Of a stretch of 64,000 nt of DNA, positions 25,421-34,098 are shown piece by piece (the first letter of the stretch is position 1; every line of letters begins with the position of its first letter). Source of the stretch: Sulfurospirillum diekertiae. GTDB lineage: Bacteria > Campylobacterota > Campylobacteria > Campylobacterales > Sulfurospirillaceae. The notes beneath the pieces were generated by a model that worked only from the letters and a program-made list of their open reading frames with translations, did not search any database and was not told the origin of the DNA. The DNA lies in contig NZ_CP021416.1 of NCBI RefSeq assembly GCF_002162315.1, forward strand, positions 1,314,207-1,378,206, written 5' to 3'. The translations under genes and the position numbers were made by a program.

Positions 25421-25936
25421 ATGGCAAGAGTTGGAAATTCAATTATCAAAGGGATCGAGGTTCAAGAGATTATCACAACGCTCAATCGTGCGTATGCGGA
25501 TGAATGGTTGGCATACTATCAGTATTTCATTGAAGCAAAAGTGGTCAAAGGTTTGATGAAAGATGCGGCAATCGCTGAATTAGTACAACATGCTGCTGAT
25601 GAACTTCGTCATGCCACGATGGTAGCTGATCGTATTATTCAGCTTGGAGGATCACCTCTTCTTCATCCTGCAGATTGGCTCAAACAGACGAATTGTGGAT
25701 ACGATGCACCCAATGATTTTGATGTCGTAGCCGTTTTAAATGATGCGATTAAAGGAGAGCAATGCGCCATTGCCACCTATTCAAGTATCGTTGATTTGAC
25801 ACGCAACAAAGACATCGTTACCTACGACATGGTCTCTCAAATCTTAGCAGATGAAGTTATGCACGAAGAAGATCTTCAAAACTTGCACGATGACATTACT
25901 GAATTTATCAGCGATCTTAAAAAATCAATGCAATAG
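25421..25936 (+). CDS. Ferritin-like diiron protein (Dps/bacterioferritin type)
   Basis: 171 residues in a four-helix pattern with two paired metal motifs: DEWLAYYQYF plus DELRHA, and GEQCAIATY plus DEVMHEEDL, giving the E...ExxH repeat of a diiron site. It resembles DPSL or bacterioferritin-like proteins that store iron or remove peroxide. No haem ligand can be assigned. It has AAAGGAG before the ATG, stands alone, and is followed by a strong terminator. It suits the oxidative-stress theme of the nearby superoxide reductase, but is in a separate transcript. Confidence 0.8.
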   Translation: MARVGNSIIKGIEVQEIITTLNRAYADEWLAYYQYFIEAKVVKGLMKDAAIAELVQHAADELRHATMVADRIIQLGGSPLLHPADWLKQTNCGYDAPNDFDVVAVLNDAIKGEQCAIATYSSIVDLTRNKDIVTYDMVSQILADEVMHEEDLQNLHDDITEFISDLKKSMQ

Positions 25937-25968
25937 GCTACTCTTAAAACACTTCTTTAAAGGGTGCA

Positions 25969-26013
25969 GGTATGAATGATTTTAGTTGAAAACTTCATAC
26001 CTCACTTTTTTTT
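25969..26013 (+). terminator. Rho-independent terminator after the ferritin-like gene
   Basis: GGTATGAA (25969-25976) pairs with TTCATACC (25994-26001), and a run of eight T follows at 26006-26013. Confidence 0.7.
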
Positions 26014-26217
26014 ACTTAACGAACACCTCTGCTCTTTACTCTAAAATTATAGTTTCACTGTAAACTTTTTACGTCATTTGGTTACATTATGAATCTTAAT
26101 TTGAATTTTTTTTTGTCACACTGTAAAATCGTGAGAGAGCATGAATAGTATTGTGTTAACATTAGAAGTTTTCTTGATGGAATTTTAGAAAATAACTACA
26201 ATGAATAAGGGGTACTT

Positions 26218-27313
26218 GTGTTTGGAAATAATAGGGCTTTAGAAGATGTCAATAAGAATTTGAATAAAGAAAATGAAAATTTAAAAAGACGAGATTCTTT
26301 CGCTTAAAGCAGAGATCGAAAAATTAACAGAACAAAATGAAAAAAACAAAAGTTTATTACACGGAAATAACCTTTTTCAAGAGTTAAACAGTAGTATGCT
26401 CGGAGGATGTAAAAAAGGTATCAGCGAAATTCAGAAAGATATTGAACAGAATTTAGAGGCATCCAAAGAGATCGTTGGTATGAGTGAAGCGACGGTTTCT
26501 ACCATTTCTACACTTGATTCAACGACTTCTGAGCTCATTGCTTCACTGACACATATCAATGAATCTGCTAGCGAATCAAGGCAACTTGCTGAAAATCTCC
26601 ATCACAGTGTGGATGAAATTTCGAGTGTGATCAATCTTATTAAAGATATTTCTGATCAAACCAATCTTTTAGCGCTTAATGCTGCCATTGAGGCTGCGCG
26701 TGCGGGGGAGCATGGTCGTGGTTTTGCGGTCGTTGCGGATGAAGTCCGAAAACTTGCAGAGCGAACGCAAAAGGCAACTTCAGAAGTTGAGATGAACATC
26801 AATGTTTTGAAACAAAATGCAGGCTCTATGTTTAAGCAAAATGAAGAGGTTGAAAGTGTTGCTTTAGCATCAAATCAGCATATAGAAACGTTTAAACAAG
26901 AGTTACAAAAGATTCAAAGCAGTGCGGTAGATATTCAAAATGACTCTTCCAATATATCGTATGCAATTTTTGTCGCACTTGCTAAGTTAGATCATATGTT
27001 CTTTAAAACTAACGGTTATGGTGCTATTTTTGATGCAGAACACAAGGTTATGTCAGATCATTATAATTGCCGTTTAGGCAAATGGTATGCCGGTATTGGT
27101 AAAGAAAATTTCCAAAATACAGCTGGCTATAAAGGTCTTGATGAACCCCATAAAATCGTTCATGAGTCGGTTAATAAAGCGATTATGTGTGTCAAAGAAG
27201 GGACGTGTTCCAACGATCCTTCTTTGGTTATTAATTATTTTAAAGAGGCTGAAAATGCTTCTGTTAAGCTCTTTGAGTTACTCAATCAAATGCTTTTAGA
27301 AAAGAAACAGTAA
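26218..27313 (+). pseudogene. TlpD-like cytosolic chemoreceptor with CZB domain, frameshifted in an A5 run
   Basis: GTG 26218 is preceded by AAGGGG and opens a short coiled-coil start ([17 protein letters not shown]) that stops at 26308. The coiled coil resumes in the next frame ([20 protein letters not shown]) and runs to 27313. Removing one A from 26283-26287 joins them into a roughly 364-residue protein. The signalling hairpin [38 protein letters not shown] is intact, and the C-terminus ([26 protein letters not shown]) is a zinc-binding CZB domain. No membrane segment is present. Helicobacter TlpD, with the same layout, senses oxidants and energy state. An ATG at 26396 could give a shortened product. 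Confidence 0.8.
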
Positions 27314-27351
27314 TTTTTGTATAATTTCACATTTTTTAATAAGGCAATAAT

Positions 27352-28092
27352 GTGAAATTCGAGTTTCTAGGAACGGCAGATACCGGGGGAATTCCTCTGC
27401 ATCAGTGTCACTGTGAGATGTGCGAGGCAGCAAGGCAAAAAGGGGTGAGCAATCGCTCCACGAGTGCTTATTTAGAACTGGATGATGGCAGTGTTATTTT
27501 GTTTGATGCTGGGTATGACCTCTTATGTGATCGGTTTAATACAACACGTATCAGAGCCGTTTTTCTCACTCATTTTCATGCCGATCACTGTTTAGGGCTC
27601 ATTCGCCTTCGCAAATCAGTCGACACCATTGCGTGCTATATTCCTGATGATACAGAGGGTTTTGGTGATCTTTTTGTTCATAAAGATTCCATTGATTATC
27701 AGGTCATGCAACCGTTTGAAGCCAAAGAGATTGAAGGCGTTAAAATTGTTGCGGTTCCACTGTTGCACTCTAAGCTGACACATGGCTACGTGATCTTTAC
27801 ATGTAAAGGTGTTGTAGCGTATTTGACGGATTGTGCGAGCATTTCCTCGGAATCACTTGCTTATCTAAAAGCTCAAAAAATTGACCATCTTTTTTTAGAT
27901 GCGGCGTATACGCCATGGTTTGCTTCCAATAAACATTTGAATTGGGAAAGTGCAGGGGAATATATTGAGAGTATTAATCCAAAAAACGGCTATCTCATTC
28001 ATGCGAGTTGTAAAACCTTACTCCCTTTACATGTAAAGAAAATAAGGCTGAAATATCCTTATATTGAACAAGGATTTGCGGTCGAGGTGTGA
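27352..28092 (+). CDS. Metallo-beta-lactamase-fold hydrolase (PhnP-like)
   Basis: 246 residues from a GTG start with AAGG about 9 bases upstream. FLGTADTGGIPLHQCHCEMCEAA at the N-terminus carries the extra Cys/His set of PhnP proteins. THFHADHCLGL is the metal motif, with later ligands in LLHS, LTDCAS and LDAAYTPW. PhnP hydrolyses cyclic ribose phosphates; the absence of other phn genes makes the substrate uncertain. Two TTTACATGTAAA copies lie inside it (FTCK and LHVK). It converges with the acidic protein gene 4 bases away. Confidence 0.82.
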   Translation: MKFEFLGTADTGGIPLHQCHCEMCEAARQKGVSNRSTSAYLELDDGSVILFDAGYDLLCDRFNTTRIRAVFLTHFHADHCLGLIRLRKSVDTIACYIPDDTEGFGDLFVHKDSIDYQVMQPFEAKEIEGVKIVAVPLLHSKLTHGYVIFTCKGVVAYLTDCASISSESLAYLKAQKIDHLFLDAAYTPWFASNKHLNWESAGEYIESINPKNGYLIHASCKTLLPLHVKKIRLKYPYIEQGFAVEV

Positions 28093-28095
28093 AGA

Positions 28096-28395
28096 TTATT
28101 CTTCATCCTCATCATCGTCAAAAGCTTCTTCGCCATCTTCATCTTCAAAGTAGATGTTATCTTCATTGCCATCGTAGTTATAGTCGCTTTGATAGATGGG
28201 GTCGTCTTCATCTTCATCCAAATCGTCATCATCCTCTAGGTCTTCTTCGTACTCTTCTTCATTCATTAAAATATCTTCAACTTTGTCGAGGAACGCATCA
28301 ATATCACCGGTAAAGAGGTGTTCAAAACGCATTGCATCAAGAATAAATTCACTCGAACAACCGCTTTCAAGGAGGAGTTCTTTTAAGTCACGCAT
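28096..28395 (-). CDS. Highly acidic protein of unknown function
   Basis: 99 residues. The first 40 form a plausible helical domain (DLKELLLESGCSSEFILDAMRFEHLFTG). The last 50 are almost entirely Asp and Glu with scattered Tyr (EEYEEDLEDDDD and on), giving an extreme negative charge. I do not recognise a family. Acidic tails of this kind occur in DNA mimics, chaperone-like clients and metal binders, but nothing here decides between them. A reading frame on the opposite strand is Ser-rich and is judged a shadow. It lies just upstream of the ABC-F ATPase on the other side of a 39-base gap. Confidence 0.65.
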   Translation of the reverse strand: MRDLKELLLESGCSSEFILDAMRFEHLFTGDIDAFLDKVEDILMNEEEYEEDLEDDDDLDEDEDDPIYQSDYNYDGNEDNIYFEDEDGEEAFDDDEDEE

Positions 28396-28434
28396 ACTTT
28401 TTACCTTTGCTTTTTCTGCAATTCTACACTAATT

Positions 28435-30261
28435 TTAAATGTTTTTCAATTGTATTTCGTAAGTATCAAAAAGGGTATCATGGTTTACATGTAACGTTTC
28501 AAATTGCTCATAAAGTTTTTCAAGTGTCTCTTCAGCACTCTTTATTTCTTTAGAAAGTCGTCCTAGTTCGCCAATATCATTTCCTGAAGAACAAGCAATC
28601 AGTGCATCGTTTTTTACTTTGATGTCCTCTTCAAGTTTCATGATTTTTGCTTCACACTGATCAATCTGTTTTTTGAGAGGCGAAAGTTTGGAACTTCGTT
28701 CTTGAATCAGTTTCGCACGCAGTTTCTTATTTTCATTGTAGTCATTTGAGACTACTTTTTTAGGTGCCACATCGATCTCTTCTTCCCAGCCAATTTTCTC
28801 TAAAAATGCATCATAATTGCCATCAAAAAATTCCGCTTTATCGTGATGAAAAATGATGAGAGCATCGGCGAGTTCTCGAAGCATCATTTCCGAGTGCGTG
28901 ACTAAAATGGTAGAACCTTTAAAGTTTTTGATCGCTTCGCACAGAGAGTCGATGGAGTACATATCAAGGTGGTTGGTTGGTTCATCCAAAAAGAGAAGAT
29001 TCGCCGGTGTTGCGATGATTTTGCCTAGCATTACACGACTGCGTTCGCCTCCAGAGAGAATACTAATCTCTTTTTCTGCCATCTTTCCGCTAAACATCAT
29101 GCCACCACAGATAGCACGAACACGCGTAATGCCTAAGAGTGGATCCACTTCATAAATCTCGTCAATAATGCTATTTTTAAGGTTGAGTCTTTGAATATTG
29201 GTCTGTCCAAAGTGTGCAAAGGTTGTTTCAGGATGAAAGGAAAGAGTGCCTTGTTGGAGCGGTAATTCTCCTGCTATTACGTTAAGAAGCGTTGATTTAC
29301 CTTTACCATTTTTACCAATGATGGCAAGACATTTTCCTTTTTCCAATTTAAAAGAGAGACTTTGAAAAAGAGGGTGGGCAGGATCATACCCAAAGCTGAC
29401 ATCTTTTGCTTCAAGCATGATTTTAGCAGGCGTTTTTTTATAGTTAAACGAAAAGTGAAGGCTACTTTCGACCTCAAGATCATCCATTTCGCCCATTTTT
29501 TCAAGCTGTTTTGCTTTACTTTGTGCCATGACTGCTTTAGATGCCCGTGCTTTCTGCCGTGTCACAAAATCTTCAAGTTCGGCACGTTTTTTATCTAAAT
29601 TGGCTTTGGTTTTAAGATAACGCTCATCGTCTTCTTCTAATTTTGCATAGTATTTTGAGCTGTTGCCCTCAACGATCATCAAGCTTTTTCGCCTCAGTCC
29701 CATAGTATGCGTGGTGACAGCATCCATAAAATCACGATCATGGGTAATCAAAATAATCTCACCTTTAAACTCTTTGAGAAACGTTTGGAGCCAACGCATT
29801 GAAATAATGTCAAGGTAGTTGGTCGGTTCATCTAAAAGGAGTAAAGAGGGGTTTGTGGCAAGTAGTTTGACCAAATTAAGGCGAATTTGGTAGCCGCCTG
29901 AAAAATTCATAGGATCTTTGTCTAAATCTTCTTGCGAAAAACCAAGTCCAAAAAGCATTTTTTCGATCTTATAAAGATCAAACGCTTCATCGCCATGCAG
30001 TGCAGAAGCACACTCTTCACGTACCGTTTTATGGGTAAAAAGAATGTGTTGTCTGAGCGTTCCAATCGTGTAGTTTTTAGGGATAAGAATCTCACCAGAA
30101 TCGGCTTCTTCTTCTCCTAAAAGAATTTTAAAAAGGGTGGATTTTCCTGAACCATTACGCCCAACAAAGCCTATTTTATTGCCATGGGCAAGGGTGAAAC
30201 TGATATTTTCAAAAAGGGTTTGTACACCAAAGTGTTTAGAAAGATTAGTGACTTGAATCAT
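28435..30261 (-). CDS. ABC-F family ATPase
   Basis: 608 residues with two ABC domains in one chain and no membrane segment. Walker A motifs are GRNGSGKST and GKNGKGKST; signatures are FSGGYQIRL and LSGGERSRV; Walker B runs end in LLLLDEPTNYLD and LLFLDEPTNHLD. The linker between them (about residues 210-270) is charged and helical, and a coiled coil fills the C-terminus. ABC-F proteins act on the ribosome, as translation factors or in antibiotic protection. This one resembles the YheS/Uup housekeeping branch. One TTACATGTAA lies near its end. Confidence 0.92.
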   Translation of the reverse strand: MIQVTNLSKHFGVQTLFENISFTLAHGNKIGFVGRNGSGKSTLFKILLGEEEADSGEILIPKNYTIGTLRQHILFTHKTVREECASALHGDEAFDLYKIEKMLFGLGFSQEDLDKDPMNFSGGYQIRLNLVKLLATNPSLLLLDEPTNYLDIISMRWLQTFLKEFKGEIILITHDRDFMDAVTTHTMGLRRKSLMIVEGNSSKYYAKLEEDDERYLKTKANLDKKRAELEDFVTRQKARASKAVMAQSKAKQLEKMGEMDDLEVESSLHFSFNYKKTPAKIMLEAKDVSFGYDPAHPLFQSLSFKLEKGKCLAIIGKNGKGKSTLLNVIAGELPLQQGTLSFHPETTFAHFGQTNIQRLNLKNSIIDEIYEVDPLLGITRVRAICGGMMFSGKMAEKEISILSGGERSRVMLGKIIATPANLLFLDEPTNHLDMYSIDSLCEAIKNFKGSTILVTHSEMMLRELADALIIFHHDKAEFFDGNYDAFLEKIGWEEEIDVAPKKVVSNDYNENKKLRAKLIQERSSKLSPLKKQIDQCEAKIMKLEEDIKVKNDALIACSSGNDIGELGRLSKEIKSAEETLEKLYEQFETLHVNHDTLFDTYEIQLKNI

Positions 30262-30394
30262 AGGTCAAACTCATTACATGTAAAATTTTTTCTTCAAGAA
30301 GAAGTGCGTGGTATTATAAAAAAAAGTTTTGCAAGAACTTGATTAAACGTTATTGTTATTGATGAACGTAGTTTAGAAAGCTTGAAAATAAAAT

Positions 30395-31189
30395 TTATTC
30401 AGCTTTCTTATTGATGGCATTGAGTGTATCTAAGATAGACTCTTTTTTTGTCGAATTATCCGGTCCTGAAATACGCATTGTAAATTCAACGCGACCATTC
30501 TTGTCACGACCTTCCGCCGTATCGTTATTTGTGAGAGGTTTTGTATCTCCATAACCTGCTGAGCTTAAACGATCTTTGGCAATACCATTACGAATGAGAA
30601 CACGGATAACAGCATTGGCACGAGCACTGGAGAGTTCAAGATTGTCTTGGTATTTAGAGCCATGTGGAAGTGCCGTTGCGTCAGTAAATCCCTTGACGAT
30701 GACTTCAACATTTTTAGGAAGCATCGCAATAATGTCAGAAACACGTTTGAGGAAAAGCATGGAGTCACTGTTAACAATCTCAGCAGAACCTGGTGCAAAA
30801 AGAAGTTTAGTAGGGAGTTTTAAAATTGCACCATCAACTTTTTGCTCTAATGATCCTTCTCCAATATTCATTTTCTCAATCATTTGTGCTAAACGAGCAA
30901 TTTCTTCAAGTTGCGCAGAAGTTCCACCCGCATTGCCTTTGTCTTTATCTTTAGCGGCATCTCCCGATTTAATAGACATGCTCATAACAGGGGTTGCTTC
31001 TTCAGGTTTCGCGCTGTAGTCGTAGATTTTGACAAACTCTTCTTTGAGGGCTTTCATTTTTTCAGTGTTAGTAGAGGCAATAGCAAAGAGTGCGATAAAA
31101 AGAGCAAGTAAAAGACTAAAAAAGTCCGCAAAAGGTACGGCCCATTTTTCACCTGCTTCACATTCAACTTTTTTGCATTTTTTACCCAC
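30395..31189 (-). CDS. motB: Flagellar motor stator protein MotB
   Basis: 264 residues. A single membrane helix near residues 17-40 (AVPFADFFSLLLALFIALFAIA) contains the proton-carrying Asp22. A periplasmic linker and an OmpA-like peptidoglycan-binding domain follow (LLFAPGSAEI, VEVIVKGFTDA, ELSSARANAVIRVL, RDKNGRVEFT). It forms the stator with MotA, 10 bases upstream. The length and order are normal. Confidence 0.95.
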   Translation of the reverse strand: MGKKCKKVECEAGEKWAVPFADFFSLLLALFIALFAIASTNTEKMKALKEEFVKIYDYSAKPEEATPVMSMSIKSGDAAKDKDKGNAGGTSAQLEEIARLAQMIEKMNIGEGSLEQKVDGAILKLPTKLLFAPGSAEIVNSDSMLFLKRVSDIIAMLPKNVEVIVKGFTDATALPHGSKYQDNLELSSARANAVIRVLIRNGIAKDRLSSAGYGDTKPLTNNDTAEGRDKNGRVEFTMRISGPDNSTKKESILDTLNAINKKAE

Positions 31190-31199
31190 TTAGTATCCC

Positions 31200-31973
31200 T
31201 TATTTGTCAAATTGGCTTTTTTTCTCTTCAAGAGGAGAAAGATAATTGAGAAGTTTCATTTCAAGCGTACGAGGATTGTCACCATGAGAAATACCTAAAA
31301 TTCCTGCTAAGATGACACGTTTTTCTTTAACAATATCTATTGATTTTCCCTTAAGTTTATGTCCCCATGGGCCTAAGAAGATATAAGAACCTGCAATACC
31401 AAAAACAGTCGCAGTAAAGGCACCACCAATACCCATCGCCATTTCAGCAGGGTTGTCTAATTTTTGAAGTGCCAAGATCAGACCCAAAACAGCGCCAATG
31501 AGTCCCATAACGGGGCAGGTTTCCCCTGCATGTACCCAATAGTGTGCAGAGCCATGATAATACTCTTCCGTCTGTTCAATCAAAATATCGAGTGTCTCTT
31601 CAATCTCATGCGCTTCAACACCATCAACGGCCATACTAAGACCTTTTTTGAAGAACTCATCGTCCATTTGATTGGCATGGGATTCAAGCGCTAAAATGCC
31701 ATCACGCCTTGCAATAATGGCAAAGTCAATAATTTGTTTAATACGTGCATGAAGATCAACCGATGATTTTTTGAAGATAACTTTAAACTCTTTAAAGGCA
31801 CCTCTAACATATTCTTGGGGAGTTGCAGACATCGCTGCTGCCATAGCGGTTGGAATAACGATAATAAATGACGTGATGTGCAAAATATGAAGAGGATTTC
31901 CACCTTCTAATATATCACCGGTAGAAATAGTGGTGATGGCGAGTACCATGCCCAAGATGACGGTTAAGTCCAT
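31200..31973 (-). CDS. motA: Flagellar motor stator protein MotA
   Basis: 257 residues with four hydrophobic helices (about 1-21, 30-48, 155-175 and 185-205) and the cytoplasmic loop between the second and third. CPVMGLIGAVLGLILAL and GGAFTATVFGIAGSYIF are the MotA/TolQ/ExbB proton-channel helices. The initial hydrophobic stretch starts directly after the ATG. With MotB it makes the torque-generating unit. The TTTACATGTAAG element lies 60-70 bases upstream in the otherwise unremarkable leader. Confidence 0.95.
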   Translation of the reverse strand: MDLTVILGMVLAITTISTGDILEGGNPLHILHITSFIIVIPTAMAAAMSATPQEYVRGAFKEFKVIFKKSSVDLHARIKQIIDFAIIARRDGILALESHANQMDDEFFKKGLSMAVDGVEAHEIEETLDILIEQTEEYYHGSAHYWVHAGETCPVMGLIGAVLGLILALQKLDNPAEMAMGIGGAFTATVFGIAGSYIFLGPWGHKLKGKSIDIVKEKRVILAGILGISHGDNPRTLEMKLLNYLSPLEEKKSQFDK

Positions 31974-32160
31974 AAAGTCAGCTCCAAAAAATAGTATAAA
32001 ACGTTTTCAAGCATTATCGGTTAAAATGCAAAAAACTTTACATGTAAGGCAATAATATAACAATCTTCCTTAGATAAGATGCTATTATTGCTACGCTTAA
32101 AGTAGAAAAATTGATTTGTAGTATAATTGCAAAAAGTGTCAAATAAAGGAGTAAGTTAAC

Positions 32161-32824
32161 ATGAGTGAAGAGAAATGCAGATGTTTTATCAGTTCTCTCG
32201 TTGATCGACTCAGTGGTAAAGCTGAATCACGTTGCACGAAAATTATTGATGTGGCGTATCGACTTTTTTTTAGATAACGGCTATGAAAACGTCAGTATGA
32301 ATGATATTGTCAAGCATGCAGGGGGGTCACTCGCGACATTGTATAAGCATTTTGGCAATAAAGAACAACTGTTTATTTACATTTTGGAACAAAAATCAGA
32401 AGAAGTTTTTGGTGAATGGGGTCGTAAAAGTGTCTGTTATGAGGGGCGTATTGAAGAATTTTTAACGGAAACAGGAAGGATGTTTTTAGATTTGGTGACA
32501 ACACCAGATGCCATTTTATTTCACCGTTTACTTATATCAATAGGGTATATTAATGATTCCAGACTCAATAAAACGCAGATCCAGAACCTTATGTCAGTTC
32601 CCGTCATTATTATTGCAAATTATTTAGAAAATGAAAAAGTAAACGGTCATATCGAAGTTGAAGATACCTATTTAGTGGCAGAGCAATTTTTAAATGCTGT
32701 CAAAGGGCCATTTCTTTTTCAGACAATTTTGGGGATTCAAATTGATATCTCTGAAGAAACGCGTTTAAAAGCTTTAAAACAAGTCGTAACCATTTTCTGT
32801 CGCGGCTTACATGTAATACAATAG
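32161..32824 (+). pseudogene. TetR-family repressor (CmeR-like), frameshifted in a T8 run
   Basis: ATG 32161 follows AAAGGAG and gives a start that meets a stop soon after RLFFR. Deleting one T from the T8 run at 32264-32271 continues it as RLFLDNGYENVSMNDIVKHAGGSLATLYKHFGNKE, the TetR helix-turn-helix, and on through a ligand-binding domain to 32824 for about 220 residues. An open frame starting at 32165 bypasses the break but has the wrong N-terminus. It lies 110 bases upstream of cmeABC with a palindrome resembling the CmeR operator between. If the break is real, the pump is probably derepressed. Confidence 0.8.
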
Positions 32825-32895
32825 TTACTTTTTTTTCCGTTAGTGAAATTAGCTTGATTTTTTTACTCTTTTCGGATACAATTTCGCCCATAAAG

Positions 32896-32916
32896 TGTAA
32901 TGTATATTACATTACA
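32896..32916. promoter_or_regulatory. CmeR-type operator upstream of cmeABC
   Basis: TGTAATGTA (32896-32904) and TACATTACA (32908-32916) form a perfect 9-bp inverted repeat with a TAT spacer, 19 bases before the cmeA start. It resembles the TGTAAT-containing inverted repeat bound by CmeR upstream of cmeABC in Campylobacter. Confidence 0.7.
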
Positions 32917-32934
32917 TAAAATTGGGAGCGAAAA

Positions 32935-34095
32935 ATGACTACAAATAGAGTGTATTTAACGTATGCTAGATATGCATTAATAGGTGTTTTGGGAGCTTTT
33001 TTAGTAACAGGATGCTCAAGCCAAGATAAGAAAGCAGCAGGTGGGATGCCCGCGATGCCTCCTTTAAGTGTATCCACCTATAAAGTGATCACTAGTGATG
33101 TTCCTGTTTCTCTCGAATATCCAGCAAAAGTCAAAAGTATGCAACAAGTGAATATTGTTGCGCGTGTGAGTGGTGTTTTAGAAAAGAAACACTTTACCGA
33201 AGGTAGCTTTGTCAAAGCTGGCGATACACTCTACCAAATTGACTCAGACCGTTATGAAGCCTTGATGCAAGAAGCGGTGGCAGATGTAGGAATGAAAGAA
33301 GCAACCCTTAAACAAGCAACGCGTGATTGGGATCGTACTAAAGCTTTGTTTGAGCAAGACGCCGTTTCTCAAAAAGAGCGTGACGCTGCACTCTCTGCGT
33401 ATGAGTCAGCAGGAGCTTCGCTCAAATCTTCACAAGCAGCGCTTAAAAAAGCAACGATTGATTTTAACTATACTAAGGTTAAAGCAACCATTAGTGGTAT
33501 GACTAGCCTTAATGCCCAAGATGTTGGAAGTTATGTAGGCTCTAGTAGCGATACAATGACATTAACAACCATTACTCAAACCGATCCTATCTATGTTGAA
33601 TTCTCTTTGCCCGATATTGAACTTTTGAAAAAACGTTATGTCATGGGAACAGGAAATTGGAATAGTTTAGCTCAAGCCAAACTTCCTATTCAACTCAGCA
33701 CTCCTGATGGTTCAAAATATGCCAAAATGGGAACCTTAGACTTTATTGATAGCTATGTTGATGCTGAAACCTCTACCATTAAAGCAAGAGCCACCTTTGC
33801 AAATCCAAATAATATTTTAATACCCGGTCTTTTTGTGCGTGTGAATGTAGAGGGCTTAGTCTATAAAGATGCGATTAGTATTCCTCAAAAGGCACTCTTA
33901 CAAGAAGCCATTGGATCATTCGTGTATGTGGTAAAAGAGGGTAAAGCGACTAAAGTACCTGTCAAAGCAGGAACCGTTCATAATGACACCTATATCATTG
34001 AAAGCGGTTTGAGTGCAGGAGATGTAGTTATTACAGATAACCTCACTAAACTACGCCCTGGCTCAGCGGTTAATGTTATAGAAGCGAAGGAATAA
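32935..34095 (+). CDS. cmeA: RND efflux periplasmic adaptor (CmeA/AcrA type)
   Basis: 386 residues. A lipoprotein-type signal ends in FLVTGCSSQ, so Cys27 is the probable lipid anchor. The biotinyl-lipoyl motif VARVSGVLEKKHFTEGSFVKAGDTLYQID, an alpha-helical hairpin (about residues 100-175) and the beta-barrel and membrane-proximal domains follow in order. It links the inner-membrane pump to the outer-membrane channel. GGAG precedes the ATG. The pump gene begins 3 bases after its stop, so the two are co-translated. Confidence 0.92.
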   Translation: MTTNRVYLTYARYALIGVLGAFLVTGCSSQDKKAAGGMPAMPPLSVSTYKVITSDVPVSLEYPAKVKSMQQVNIVARVSGVLEKKHFTEGSFVKAGDTLYQIDSDRYEALMQEAVADVGMKEATLKQATRDWDRTKALFEQDAVSQKERDAALSAYESAGASLKSSQAALKKATIDFNYTKVKATISGMTSLNAQDVGSYVGSSSDTMTLTTITQTDPIYVEFSLPDIELLKKRYVMGTGNWNSLAQAKLPIQLSTPDGSKYAKMGTLDFIDSYVDAETSTIKARATFANPNNILIPGLFVRVNVEGLVYKDAISIPQKALLQEAIGSFVYVVKEGKATKVPVKAGTVHNDTYIIESGLSAGDVVITDNLTKLRPGSAVNVIEAKE

Positions 34096-34098
34096 AGT

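Noticed and set aside
28196-28432. Ser-rich plus-strand frame opposite the acidic protein
   Set aside because: It is the complement of Asp/Glu codon runs and has no ribosome site.
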